Assembly (NCBI GenBank): GCA_023664305.1
Contig: JAMPFT010000001.1
Location: 383,609 to 447,608, forward strand
Origin: a bacterium
GTDB taxonomy: Bacteria; Bacillota; Clostridia; Lachnospirales; Lachnospiraceae
Direction: 5' to 3'
Length of the DNA: 64,000 nt
Below the pieces are notes generated by a model, which made no database searches, was not told where the DNA came from, and was given only the letters and a program-made list of their open reading frames with translations. Position 1 is the stretch's first letter. Every line of letters begins with the position of its first letter. The position numbers and the translations under genes are program-made. Positions 18,666-26,941 of the stretch are shown piece by piece.

Positions 18666-21600
18666 GAGTCACTCACCTCCAGATACCGGCCCCAACTGTT
18701 TTCAATATCATTATCAACATCCCTAAACCACACAACATTCCGGATTGCTCTGGTTAACGCGACATACAGGACTCTTGATTCTTCCCGCATCTTCTCGCTG
18801 ACTTCCGTTTTTTCATCAAATCCACTGCTATAATCAAATCCTGTTTTATCAAAAGAAAGTCCATAAAAAACCTTACCATCAACAATGTTTACATTTAAGT
18901 CACCGATCCTGATATTGGAGATATCTTCACCGGTAAACGGAATAATCACCGTACCGTATTCAAGCCCTTTTGATTTATGGATCGTCGTACATATTACTTG
19001 TATCTCATCAGATTGAACCGTCCTATTGCGTGAGGCTTCTTCCTGATAGGTCGTAATATTGATTTTAAGGAACTTGTATATTTTATTGATAGTAAGATAT
19101 TCCCGAGAATACCTTCTGGTAATCTTCTCAATCAGACATTCGTAGTTTTCCCTGTATTCCCTTCTTTCGATTTCTCCACAGCAATGTGTCCAAGGCTTTG
19201 TCGCCTCATAAATATCGCGCAGAATCACCAATACAGGTCTTGACTCAAAGTCTGATACAATCTGTTTCCAAGCCTTTCCTGTATGCAACATAAAATACTC
19301 ATCCAACAGCCTGATTAATTCTTTCGTTTTATTTACTTCTGTATATCCTGATATTTTAGCAAGGTTGACACCCAGATCCACATAATTTGACCTTAAAAGA
19401 CTGGTTAAATAAATCTTATTGCGTGGATGAGTAATTGCCATAACAAGCTTATACAAATCCATAGTGGACGGCAATCTGTATAAATCTCCACCTTCAGTAA
19501 CCTTAACAGTGACCCCGGCTTTTTCAGCTTCCTCCAAAATTTTATTGATCTGCCAGTTATAACGAACGAGAATTGCAACCTTCTTTTCTTCCGCTGAAAG
19601 TCCATTGGATTTACTGATAACTTCAAGCTTACTAAGTTGATTGTTTATCTCTTTAAAGAGAGCATCAAACATGCCTTCTTTATTCTTGCCATGCACATCA
19701 ACTTTCTTAATCAAATGCCCCTCATCGTATTCCTTTATAACTCTGCTTTTGAGTCTATCCCGTGTTTCCTCATACGGGAGAAGCCCATCACTGCCCAGAC
19801 CGGCAAATATATAATGGAACCTGTCCAGCAATCTTCCATCTGTACGATAGTTGTGATTAAGTGTATACTCTTTCCAACTACCAATACCAACTGTTCCTAA
19901 AACTTTGTCAAAGGCACTCAGTGTAGCACCTCTAAACCGATAAATACTCTGCTTAAGGTCTCCAACTACAAACAGCCTACAATTGTCCAGGAATAATTTT
20001 TGTAAGCCTGTTATAGTTTCAATCTGCACATCGTCCGTGTCCTGAAACTCATCCACAAAAACATACTTATATCTGGTTCCCTGACTCATCAACATGCCGG
20101 AACCAACAAGATCATGAATCTGAATCATACATTCCTTAAGACTCATCAGGTTATTCTGTTTAAGCTGCAGAGCGTACTGCATTTCCGCCCTCATAATCAC
20201 TCGTTCAATCAACTCGTTGAAATAGGGCATACTCGCAGGCGGGTTACCGAAATCATTGATGGAAAGGTTCTTTATATCAACGCTACGATCATACAGTTTA
20301 TCACAAAAAGAAATCAGTAATTCTTCAAGTTTATATGTCGGCATAATAAGCTGACGTACAAAATCAGGATTCTCTTCATCCTTGTCCAGAAGATACTCAT
20401 TCAAATACTGATGATAAAGCTGCTGCCTGTTATATGTTTCATTTGTAATCTGACTATCATAGCCCAACCCTATTCTCATGCAGTCTTTCTGGAGCAAAGA
20501 AATCGAAAACTTATGGATTGTGGAAATCTGGATTTGACTCATTTCTTCGATCAGATGCATAAATTTCTCATTTGAAGTGAGAATAAAATAGTTCATAAAC
20601 ATATTCTTCAATCTGCTTTTCATGTTCACTGCAGCATCTTTGGTAAACGTTATCATCGCGATCTCACCTGAGATATCCACAACCGCATCCGCAATTTTAT
20701 TACATAGGTATGCCACGCGGGACACCATTGAGTATGTCTTTCCGGTGCCTGCACCCGCCGTAATCAATATATTCTCATTTGTCGGCGCGTGTTCTATCTC
20801 ATATTGTTGGAAATTAAAGCCCGTTTTTTCAGAAAGCTTTTTAAGTATTTCTCCTTCTTCTTTGGAAAAAATGCCCTCCTCAATTAACAGATCGTCCTGC
20901 ACATATGTCCCCAAATCAGAAACCGCTTCTATTTCACAATTAAAGATACTATATCTATCCTTAATTTTACTTCTCGCCACAATTTGATCATTTTCGGATC
21001 TCAAAGCGCCGATAACAAGATTGCTTTTATCCGGCCAGATCCCTCTCCTTATAAAGCCCGCTTCAAGTTCTTCCACTATTTTCAAAAGAGCCTCTCTTGA
21101 CGAAACGAAAACTATCTCTTTTATGCCTCTGAAATATTCCTCCGCAATTTTCTCAGCGTATTCATCATGAAAATCTCCCTTGTATATTCTGAGCCTTGAA
21201 TATCCGGGATTTAGCAATTGCCGTTCTTCCTTCAGGTCATAGTTAGGCTCAAAATGATGACGTATTAAAGCAAACTTTTTAGCATCAAGGTCATCATGCT
21301 TTGCCCCTTTATCAATGGTATACCTTTCATTAATCTTCTGAAATAACTGTAACGGATCCGACAGTTCCTCCTCAAAAAATGTTTCATTTACTTCCGATAC
21401 CACATTGAGGCCTTTCGAAAAGTATTCATCTTCAGATATAAACGGATAACAGACAAAGCTCATTACTAAAGGATCCATTCCCAGTTCCCGCTGGATTTTC
21501 TTCCGCAAATCAAAGCGATATCCCCTGGCCTGTCCTCGCGGACTATCTTCTGGATTCTCTACTCCAGCCAAAATAATTGTATTGGAATCTATCACAGTCA

Positions 21601-21799
21601 ATATACCGTCAGGATTCCACCCTTTTACTTCAACAATAAATAGCCCCATATTAGGTACCATAACGCAAAAGTCATATTCACGCCCGTTCACACTTCTTGT
21701 GTTATAGACAACCCAATCAGATGGAAGATTCTTGGAAAAGGCGTGCCAAACTTTCCTTTCACCTTCATATTGGGGTTCTTTGTCAACCATCTTTGCCAT
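18656..21799 (-). CDS. NERD-nuclease/UvrD-family helicase
   Basis: A protein of 1047 residues. The N-terminal NERD domain shows GREYDF and FIVEVKGW (the E-x-K pair near residue 56). A superfamily 1 helicase follows, with Walker A TAGAGTGKTYSMVSRVAYL near residue 350, Walker B FVDEFQDTDDVQ near residue 600, and motif VI VLYVALTRAIRN near the end. I start at ATG 21799, eight bases after GAGGTG; a GTG three codons earlier is also open. UvrD/RecB-type helicases move 3' to 5' on DNA. It is the first intact gene of the island operon and pairs with the AddB-like gene that overlaps it. Confidence 0.85.
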   Translation of the reverse strand: MAKMVDKEPQYEGERKVWHAFSKNLPSDWVVYNTRSVNGREYDFCVMVPNMGLFIVEVKGWNPDGILTVIDSNTIILAGVENPEDSPRGQARGYRFDLRKKIQRELGMDPLVMSFVCYPFISEDEYFSKGLNVVSEVNETFFEEELSDPLQLFQKINERYTIDKGAKHDDLDAKKFALIRHHFEPNYDLKEERQLLNPGYSRLRIYKGDFHDEYAEKIAEEYFRGIKEIVFVSSREALLKIVEELEAGFIRRGIWPDKSNLVIGALRSENDQIVARSKIKDRYSIFNCEIEAVSDLGTYVQDDLLIEEGIFSKEEGEILKKLSEKTGFNFQQYEIEHAPTNENILITAGAGTGKTYSMVSRVAYLCNKIADAVVDISGEIAMITFTKDAAVNMKSRLKNMFMNYFILTSNEKFMHLIEEMSQIQISTIHKFSISLLQKDCMRIGLGYDSQITNETYNRQQLYHQYLNEYLLDKDEENPDFVRQLIMPTYKLEELLISFCDKLYDRSVDIKNLSINDFGNPPASMPYFNELIERVIMRAEMQYALQLKQNNLMSLKECMIQIHDLVGSGMLMSQGTRYKYVFVDEFQDTDDVQIETITGLQKLFLDNCRLFVVGDLKQSIYRFRGATLSAFDKVLGTVGIGSWKEYTLNHNYRTDGRLLDRFHYIFAGLGSDGLLPYEETRDRLKSRVIKEYDEGHLIKKVDVHGKNKEGMFDALFKEINNQLSKLEVISKSNGLSAEEKKVAILVRYNWQINKILEEAEKAGVTVKVTEGGDLYRLPSTMDLYKLVMAITHPRNKIYLTSLLRSNYVDLGVNLAKISGYTEVNKTKELIRLLDEYFMLHTGKAWKQIVSDFESRPVLVILRDIYEATKPWTHCCGEIERREYRENYECLIEKITRRYSREYLTINKIYKFLKINITTYQEEASRNRTVQSDEIQVICTTIHKSKGLEYGTVIIPFTGEDISNIRIGDLNVNIVDGKVFYGLSFDKTGFDYSSGFDEKTEVSEKMREESRVLYVALTRAIRNVVWFRDVDNDIENSWGRYLEVSDSWQ

Positions 21800-21814
21800 A
21801 AAGTACACCTCATC

Positions 21815-22012
21815 TTAATCACTGATAGCACTTTCCCACTATTCACCCGCGCATCTAACCCATGGCATTGAAAAAAATCCCACATTCTTCCAATCTTTAT
21901 GAGCAACGATAACATTCTCAGGATTCTTTATCCAACTCTACAGAGTCATTGTCCTGACTCCCAGATAAATAGCAGTTTCATCCAGACTAATATAGCTTTC
22001 CCGATTATTCAT
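21815..22012 (-). pseudogene. Decayed excisionase-like HTH_17 regulator gene
   Basis: From ATG 22012 the frame reads MNNRESYISLDETAIYLGVR, a typical MerR/excisionase HTH start. It is broken by a TAG in the middle of the helix-turn-helix. The text continues as SWIKNPENV..AHK, and after an extra A in AAAG the next frame gives IKIGRMWDFFQCHGLDARV, the expected second half. A one-base loss in the GGGAAA run would restore an end at TAA 21815. Three lesions make it clearly non-functional. Such small HTH genes often precede restriction or defence operons, so this is probably the lost regulator or accessory gene of the island. Confidence 0.7.
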
Positions 22013-22111
22013 ACATGCGTTGTTTCTCTTTGCACGAAATACAAACAGACCGTTCTTACTTTATATCATCATGATAGCATAGAAACCGGGTTTCCACAAT
22101 TAGCTTATTAA

Positions 22112-22170
22112 CAAAAAAACAGGACAAATCATTGCAAGCCCTGATTTTGCTTGTCTTAACTGACTTGTCC
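22112..22170 (-). terminator. Terminator after the VanZ-like gene
   Basis: On the minus strand, GGACAAGTCA near 22170 pairs with TGATTTGTCC near 22122, with an inner CAAG/CTTG pairing, and is followed by TGTTTTTTTG. It closes the core-genome transcript and marks the sharp base-composition boundary with the island. Bases 22013-22111 between it and the HTH remnant contain nothing else that I can identify. Confidence 0.55.
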
Positions 22171-22205
22171 CTACTTAAATGTCATTATTAACGGATGTAC
22201 GGAAA

Positions 22206-22754
22206 CTACCCGTCCTTCCCGTCTTCCTGCAGCAATCTTCCCAGCCCCCGCAGCCCCACAAAAAGCAGCCCGCCCAGAAGCGCTCCCAGCGTATTCGTGA
22301 CGATATCGTCCAGCTGAAAAAAACCTCTGCCCGTCAAAAGCTGCACGGTTTCGATCCCCAGGCTGGTTGCCGCCCCCAAAAGCGCTGCCCTGCGGATTCC
22401 CCCCGTCCGGGGAAAATTCCAACAATAAAGAAAGCCATAAGGAATGAACAGCAGGACATTCTCTATGACAAAAGCATTGTTCCGGTTATTGATTCCCCAG
22501 GTAGAAAATAATCTCAGATCGATCCTTCCCGATCCGCTCCCGTTCTCCCTGGAGAGGAAAGTGATGACTCCCAGCACCGCGAGATAGATCCCGAAAATCA
22601 CCGCCGGAGGCCAGGGCAGAGGCTCTTTTCCCTCTTTCCTGCGCCGCCGGTTTAAAAGCCCTGTCGCGGCGCAGGCCCCGGGGACCCCGATCGCCAGTCC
22701 CGCCGGAAGATAGCGCAGCGACAGCGACAGATCACGATAGATATATTCCAGCAT
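22206..22754 (-). CDS. VanZ-family membrane protein
   Basis: An integral membrane protein of 182 residues with about five hydrophobic segments. The VanZ signature is clear: NAFVIENVLLFIPYGFLY, then SLGIETVQLLTGRGFFQLDDIVTNTLGALLG. VanZ proteins are linked to teicoplanin tolerance in enterococci, but most chromosomal copies have no proven role. The AGGAG ribosome site lies inside the last codons of the upstream small gene, with start 22754 right after its stop, so the two are co-translated. It ends at the terminator bordering the defence island. Confidence 0.8.
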   Translation of the reverse strand: MLEYIYRDLSLSLRYLPAGLAIGVPGACAATGLLNRRRRKEGKEPLPWPPAVIFGIYLAVLGVITFLSRENGSGSGRIDLRLFSTWGINNRNNAFVIENVLLFIPYGFLYCWNFPRTGGIRRAALLGAATSLGIETVQLLTGRGFFQLDDIVTNTLGALLGGLLFVGLRGLGRLLQEDGKDG

Positions 22755-22757
22755 TCA

Positions 22758-23099
22758 TTACTCCTGTATTTCTTTTTCCGTCTGCAGAGTCTTTTCCCGA
22801 TAGCTGTCCCAGCGCTGTCCGGCGTACTCCCATCTGTCTTTTTCCGCAAACAGTCTGTCGTTCATCCATGCGACAGCGTCCGTCACTCCGTCCTCATCGA
22901 AGGAAAACTCCCGGCTTTCCTTTTCCTCGTCGGGTGTGGTCACAAAGTTAAAGGGTTCCGGCCACACAGTACAGCGGAGTACCTTTTCGCCCTCCGCTCC
23001 CTGCGCGCCCTCCAGGCGGTATCGCATCCCTTCATGGCAGCCTGTAAATTCCGTTTTTTTCAAATATTCCATAGAAAGAATATCTTCTCTGTTGATCAT
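22758..23099 (-). CDS. Hypothetical protein
   Basis: A soluble protein of 113 residues that I do not recognise. I start at ATG 23099 (MINREDILSMEYLKKTEFTG), six bases after GGAG; longer starts lack a ribosome site and would reach into the promoter region. The protein is acidic with several tryptophans and tyrosines, for example VWPEPFNFVTTPDEEKES and DRWEYAGQRWDSYREK, and has no signal peptide. It is co-transcribed with the VanZ-like gene. Confidence 0.65.
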   Translation of the reverse strand: MINREDILSMEYLKKTEFTGCHEGMRYRLEGAQGAEGEKVLRCTVWPEPFNFVTTPDEEKESREFSFDEDGVTDAVAWMNDRLFAEKDRWEYAGQRWDSYREKTLQTEKEIQE

Positions 23100-23147
23100 A
23101 CTATACTCCAACCGCAGGCGCTTTTCCAAATGCGTCCTGTTCTTTTC

Positions 23148-23176
23148 AGTATATACTAATATTCTGTCCCTTTCAA
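23148..23176 (-). promoter_or_regulatory. SigA-type promoter for the small gene and VanZ
   Basis: On the minus strand TTGAAA (23176-23171), 17 bases, then TATACT (23153-23148). It sits 49 bases upstream of the ATG at 23099 and downstream of sigE, so the VanZ pair has its own promoter. Confidence 0.55.
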
Positions 23177-23221
23177 GGAAATTTCATGTGGATTTTACAA
23201 AACCGCGCTTCAGGCTATGTC

Positions 23222-23959
23222 TTAAATATGCATGCTCATTTCCTTTTTCAGCTGTCTCATGATCTTCTTCTCCAGTCTGGAAATATAGGACTGGGAAATT
23301 CCCAGCAGGGAAGCCACTTCCTTCTGCGTCATTTCCCGCCCTTCTCTGTTCCCGAGGCCGAATCTCATATTGATAATCATCCGCTCTCTGTCGGAGAGCT
23401 TGCTGATCGCTCCAAGCAAAAGCTTGCGTTCCACCTCATTCTCGATATCCCGGTAAATCACGTCCTCGTCCGTCCCCAGAATATCCGAAAGCAGAAGTTC
23501 GTTTCCGTCCCAGTCCACATTCAGAGGCTCATCCAGCGAAACCTCCTGTTTATGTCTGCTGTTTCGCCGCAGATACATCAATATCTCGTTTTCAATGCAT
23601 CGGGACGCATAAGTGGCAAGCTTGATGTTTCTCTCTGGTTTGAAGGTGTTGATGGATTTTATCAGCCCGATGGTTCCGATGGAGATCAGATCCTCCACTC
23701 CCACGCCGGTATTGTCAAACTTCTTCGCTATGTAGACCACCAGCCGCAGATTGTGTTCGATCAGGATTGCCTTTGCCTCCGCGTCGTCCTCTGTCCCCAG
23801 ATCGTTTATCACCTGGCTTTCCTGCTCCATCTCCAGCGGCGGCGGCAGCACCTCCGCCCCGCCGATATAGTGAATCTCTCCCTTTTTGCGCAGGAAAATG
23901 CTTTCCCTGCGGATAATCTTAAACTGCATCTTTCCCGGTATTGCTATTTTCAGAATCAT
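23222..23959 (-). CDS. sigE: Mother-cell sporulation sigma factor SigE precursor
   Basis: A sigma-70 family factor of 245 residues. A hydrophobic/basic pro-sequence precedes [18 protein letters not shown], the conserved start of clostridial SigE. Region 2 has [30 protein letters not shown] and region 4 ends with [20 protein letters not shown]. After processing by SpoIIGA it directs early mother-cell transcription. I keep the 23959 start because GAGG lies five bases upstream, which makes it overlap spoIIGA by 41 bases. A start ten codons later would have a poorer ribosome site. sigG, which commonly follows, is absent. Confidence 0.93.
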   Translation of the reverse strand: MILKIAIPGKMQFKIIRRESIFLRKKGEIHYIGGAEVLPPPLEMEQESQVINDLGTEDDAEAKAILIEHNLRLVVYIAKKFDNTGVGVEDLISIGTIGLIKSINTFKPERNIKLATYASRCIENEILMYLRRNSRHKQEVSLDEPLNVDWDGNELLLSDILGTDEDVIYRDIENEVERKLLLGAISKLSDRERMIINMRFGLGNREGREMTQKEVASLLGISQSYISRLEKKIMRQLKKEMSMHI

Positions 23960-24806
23960 ACATCCTCACATTCTGCCCTTTTTCGGACTTTCCCCGTTTT
24001 TTCTCCTGCAGGAGACAGGGGTTAATAATCATTTTTACGGAATCATTCCCGGCGTCATCGGCGTTTGAAATGCGCTCGGGGCTTGCCGCGACATAGATGT
24101 CACGGAACACCTTGCGCATACCGTCTATCTCCAGCGAAAGCTCCGGCAGCAGATATCCTGCGAGAATCCCTCTTTTCTTTCCGATGCTGTGGTAGGGGAT
24201 CGCCCTGAATCCCTGCCTTTCCTTCCCCAACAGGCTGCAGAGGATCTCCTGCTCCACGACAGACACGGGCCTGCCGCTGACCGGCTCCGTAAGACTGTTG
24301 CCGGAATCGATCAGCGCGCATACCGTCATTTCCTCCTCCCCGCATCGCAGCGTGGCCCTGCAGATACATTCGCCGCCTTCCCGCCGCCGGAAGCACCGTC
24401 CCAAGAACAGGAACAGTACGCCTCCCAGCCCCAGGATACCAAACACGCCTGTCAGCATTCCCCCCGCGGCCTTCAGGCGGCGGGTCAGAAAAAGCAATGC
24501 TCCGCCAAAGCAGAAGGAATAAAACAGCATCTTTTCCAGGATCTTAAGAAAGTTTCTCAACCCCCTGACAGGAAAAGTGATAAGAAGCATTCCCAACGCG
24601 CCGCCGGCTCCGAGCAGCAGCTTGAAAACGACAGGGCCGCCGATCAGAAAGAGAAGCAGATAACCTCCGCTGCCGAGGGCAGCTCCCATTAACAAACGTC
24701 CCGGCGTGGCAGTGCCGAGCGTGCTCCGGTTCACCAACATCAGTATGTAGAGGTTCATCACAAAGTTGACCAGAAACAGACTGTCAACATACAACTCATA
24801 ACGCAT
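23919..24806 (-). CDS. spoIIGA: Sigma-E processing peptidase SpoIIGA
   Basis: A membrane aspartic protease of 295 residues. Five hydrophobic segments fill the N-terminal half. The cytoplasmic domain has the catalytic [15 protein letters not shown] near residue 165 and [13 protein letters not shown] downstream, as in known SpoIIGA proteins. It cleaves the pro-sequence of SigE in the mother cell. I choose ATG 24806 ([12 protein letters not shown]): the longer in-frame start at 24830 overlaps the promoter -10 box, while AGGAAAAGG lies properly in front of 24806. It overlaps sigE, ensuring coordinated synthesis of protease and substrate. Confidence 0.9.
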   Translation of the reverse strand: MRYELYVDSLFLVNFVMNLYILMLVNRSTLGTATPGRLLMGAALGSGGYLLLFLIGGPVVFKLLLGAGGALGMLLITFPVRGLRNFLKILEKMLFYSFCFGGALLFLTRRLKAAGGMLTGVFGILGLGGVLFLFLGRCFRRREGGECICRATLRCGEEEMTVCALIDSGNSLTEPVSGRPVSVVEQEILCSLLGKERQGFRAIPYHSIGKKRGILAGYLLPELSLEIDGMRKVFRDIYVAASPERISNADDAGNDSVKMIINPCLLQEKKRGKSEKGQNVRMYDSENSNTGKDAV

Positions 24807-24828
24807 GGGCATCATCCTTTTCCTGTTC

Positions 24829-24894
24829 ATTATAAAGGGAATGCGCCATGGAATTTGTCAAAAGGGGGAGGAAAAAGAAGTGATTTATTCGACA
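24829..24894 (-). promoter_or_regulatory. spoIIG-type promoter with Spo0A box
   Basis: On the minus strand a perfect 0A box TGTCGAA (24894-24888) precedes TTGACA (24861-24856) and TATAAT (24834-24829). The two hexamers are separated by 21 bases instead of 17. The Bacillus subtilis spoIIG promoter is known for the same unusual wide spacing and Spo0A dependence, so spoIIGA-sigE is probably switched on by phosphorylated Spo0A. Confidence 0.75.
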
Positions 24895-24921
24895 AAAAAA
24901 GCGCCTGACAGCGCTTTTTTT
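24894..24921 (-). terminator. Rho-independent terminator after ftsZ
   Basis: AAAAAAAGCGC and GCGCTTTTTTT form a stem with a TGTCAG loop on the minus strand, just past the ftsZ stop. The run of T continues into the 0A box of the next promoter, so division and sporulation transcripts are separated within a few bases. Confidence 0.8.
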
Positions 24922-24930
24922 AAATCGTTT

Positions 24931-26124
24931 TCATTTTTTCAGAAGGAAATCCGGAATCTTTAACGTCTTTTCCTCAACGGAGCTTCTGATATCCACCGGC
25001 TTCTGGATTCCCATTCCCTGAACGGGCCTTGTACCCGGCTGTGCGGTTCCGGGCTGTAATCCCGCTCCCGTCTGATAACCCATTCCCTTCATGGAATTAG
25101 GCGTGATGTGGGATGTCGGCTGTCTGTAAGCCGATCCTGCTCCCAGTCTGGTCTGAACAGGCGCGGTAGCCGCCGCATCCTCCAGCCCTGTGGCGATCAC
25201 CGTGATGGAGCAGCTGTCTGACTTTGTCGCATCGTACATAGCGCCGAAAATAATGTTTACATCCTCGCCGGCCAGATTCTGCACATAGCTCGCCGCATCG
25301 CTGGCATCCGCCAATGTAATGTCGCCAGACACGTTGATAATGACGTGTGACGCGCCGGTGATCGTAGTCTCAAGCAGGGGACTCTCCACGGCCATCTTCA
25401 CCGCCTCAAGAGCCTTGTCGTCTCCCTTTCCTTCGCCGATTCCGATATGTGCGATACCCTTGTCCTTCATGACGGTCTGTACATCCGCAAAGTCAAGGTT
25501 AATCACGGCGGGCACATTGATCAGATCCGTAATTCCCTGTACGGCCTGCTGAAGCACCTCATCCGCTTTCTTAAGCGCCTCAGGCATCGTCGTACGCCTG
25601 TCCACAATCTCAAGAAGCTTGTCGTTGGGGATCACGATCAGGGTATCTACATTTTCCTTGATGCGCTCGATCCCGCTGATCGCATTGATCATACGCGCCT
25701 TCGCCTCAAACCGAAAAGGCTTCGTCACAACGCCGACCGTCAGGATCCCCATCTCCTTGGCCAGTCTGGCCACCACCGGGGCCGCGCCGGTTCCCGTTCC
25801 GCCGCCCATCCCGCAGGTGACAAAAACCATATCCGCGCCTTTTAACGCCGTGGAAATCTCTTCCGCGCTTTCCTCCGCGGCCTTTTCGCCCACCTCCGGC
25901 TTTGCTCCCGCTCCCAGTCCTTTCGTCAGCTTTTCACCGATCTGAAGAAGTCTGGGCGCCTTGCAGAGCTGCAGAGCCTGTTTATCGGTATTGACGCCGA
26001 TAAAGTCCACTCCGTCAATCTGTTCGTCAACCATTCTATTTACAGCGTTATTACCTGCGCCGCCCACACCGACCACAATGATCTTGGCCGCAGATTCAGC
26101 GTTGTTCGTCTTAATCTCAAGCAA
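24931..26124 (-). CDS. ftsZ: Cell division GTPase FtsZ
   Basis: A tubulin-like division protein of 397 residues that forms the cytokinetic ring. It has [17 protein letters not shown] near the start, the GTP-binding [11 protein letters not shown] near residue 105, and the T7 loop [11 protein letters not shown] near residue 205. The C-terminal tail ends [14 protein letters not shown], the peptide that binds FtsA/SepF-type partners. I start at TTG 26124 (MLEIKTNN), eight bases after GGAGG; upstream ATG and GTG codons are too close to that site. It has its own promoter and terminator. Confidence 0.97.
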   Translation of the reverse strand: MLEIKTNNAESAAKIIVVGVGGAGNNAVNRMVDEQIDGVDFIGVNTDKQALQLCKAPRLLQIGEKLTKGLGAGAKPEVGEKAAEESAEEISTALKGADMVFVTCGMGGGTGTGAAPVVARLAKEMGILTVGVVTKPFRFEAKARMINAISGIERIKENVDTLIVIPNDKLLEIVDRRTTMPEALKKADEVLQQAVQGITDLINVPAVINLDFADVQTVMKDKGIAHIGIGEGKGDDKALEAVKMAVESPLLETTITGASHVIINVSGDITLADASDAASYVQNLAGEDVNIIFGAMYDATKSDSCSITVIATGLEDAAATAPVQTRLGAGSAYRQPTSHITPNSMKGMGYQTGAGLQPGTAQPGTRPVQGMGIQKPVDIRSSVEEKTLKIPDFLLKK

Positions 26125-26175
26125 GGCCACATCCTCCTTTAACCACACCTTTTCAATCTAAACTCCATATAGTCT

Positions 26176-26204
26176 ATCATATAATTATTTTTTGAATTTA
26201 GCAA
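26176..26204 (-). promoter_or_regulatory. Promoter of ftsZ
   Basis: On the minus strand TTGCTA (26204-26199), 17 AT-rich bases, then TATGAT (26181-26176). It lies in the 97-base gap between ftsQ/divIB and ftsZ, allowing ftsZ expression independent of the long dcw transcript. Confidence 0.5.
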
Positions 26205-26221
26205 CTGTTTTCTGAAAAACT

Positions 26222-26941
26222 TTAGTCAGGCTTAAACGTATATTTTTCATCCAGACTCAGCATCTGAATCGTCCCGCTTCTTCCCTCCAGCGACGCAAGC
26301 AGCTCCGGCAGGACCATCAGCTTGTCCTCCAGCGCGGACGAATCGCTCCCCAGCGCAGCCCTGACCTGTCCGAAATAGACGGTAATCTCGCCGCTGCCGC
26401 TGAAGTGGATCTTTTCCGCATTCAACTCATACTTGCCCAAAAGCTTCGTGATATTCAAAATACTGTTGAAGATTCCCGCATCCTGCACCGGCAGCTGTTC
26501 TCCCACCACCACATGATCGAACACAAGCCCCGTAATCTGCGGCACTCCCATCGTCCGGATACCGGAATTTTCCACCACATAACCGTCCTTGTCAAAATAC
26601 AGATAGGTATCCATATACTTGATATATCCCGTCAGTACCTTCTCATAGACGATAATTTTGATCGTATCCGGCGCGAGGATATTCACATCCATCACATCCA
26701 CAAACGGAACGTTTTCCACCCCCTTGTTCCTGTATTTCAGGGAAAGATACAGGGAATTGTCCCCCAGCACGCCGTCCATAACGATATCCTTTATCTCTTC
26801 CTCCGAATAATGTACATTACCTTCCACATACACGGTTTTTACCGTGTATGTGGTTCTGATATAGGTATATCCCCCCAGCGCCGCTGCCGCCAGAACGGCG
26901 AACGTCAGAAAAAGGATGCCTGCTTTTTTTCTTCTAAACAC
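26222..26941 (-). CDS. ftsQ: Cell division protein FtsQ/DivIB
   Basis: A bitopic division protein of 239 residues with a short basic tail (MFRRKKAG) and one membrane helix at about residues 8-28. A POTRA-like domain follows (TYTVKTVYVEGNVHYSEEEIKD) and then the FtsQ/DivIB beta domain with VYEKVLTGYIKYMDTYLYFDKDGYVV. It works outside the membrane with FtsL and the class B PBP at the septum. It overlaps the murA end by eight bases. FtsQ proteins are poorly conserved, but the order murA-divIB-ftsZ supports the call. Confidence 0.88.
   Translation of the reverse strand: MFRRKKAGILFLTFAVLAAAALGGYTYIRTTYTVKTVYVEGNVHYSEEEIKDIVMDGVLGDNSLYLSLKYRNKGVENVPFVDVMDVNILAPDTIKIIVYEKVLTGYIKYMDTYLYFDKDGYVVENSGIRTMGVPQITGLVFDHVVVGEQLPVQDAGIFNSILNITKLLGKYELNAEKIHFSGSGEITVYFGQVRAALGSDSSALEDKLMVLPELLASLEGRSGTIQMLSLDEKYTFKPD

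Noticed and set aside
18656-21808. GTG start three codons upstream of the NERD-UvrD ATG
   Set aside because: It falls inside the GAGGTG ribosome site; the ATG at 21799 has proper spacing.
24807-24830. Longer spoIIGA start
   Set aside because: It overlaps the -10 box of the spoIIG-type promoter and would lie upstream of the transcript start.
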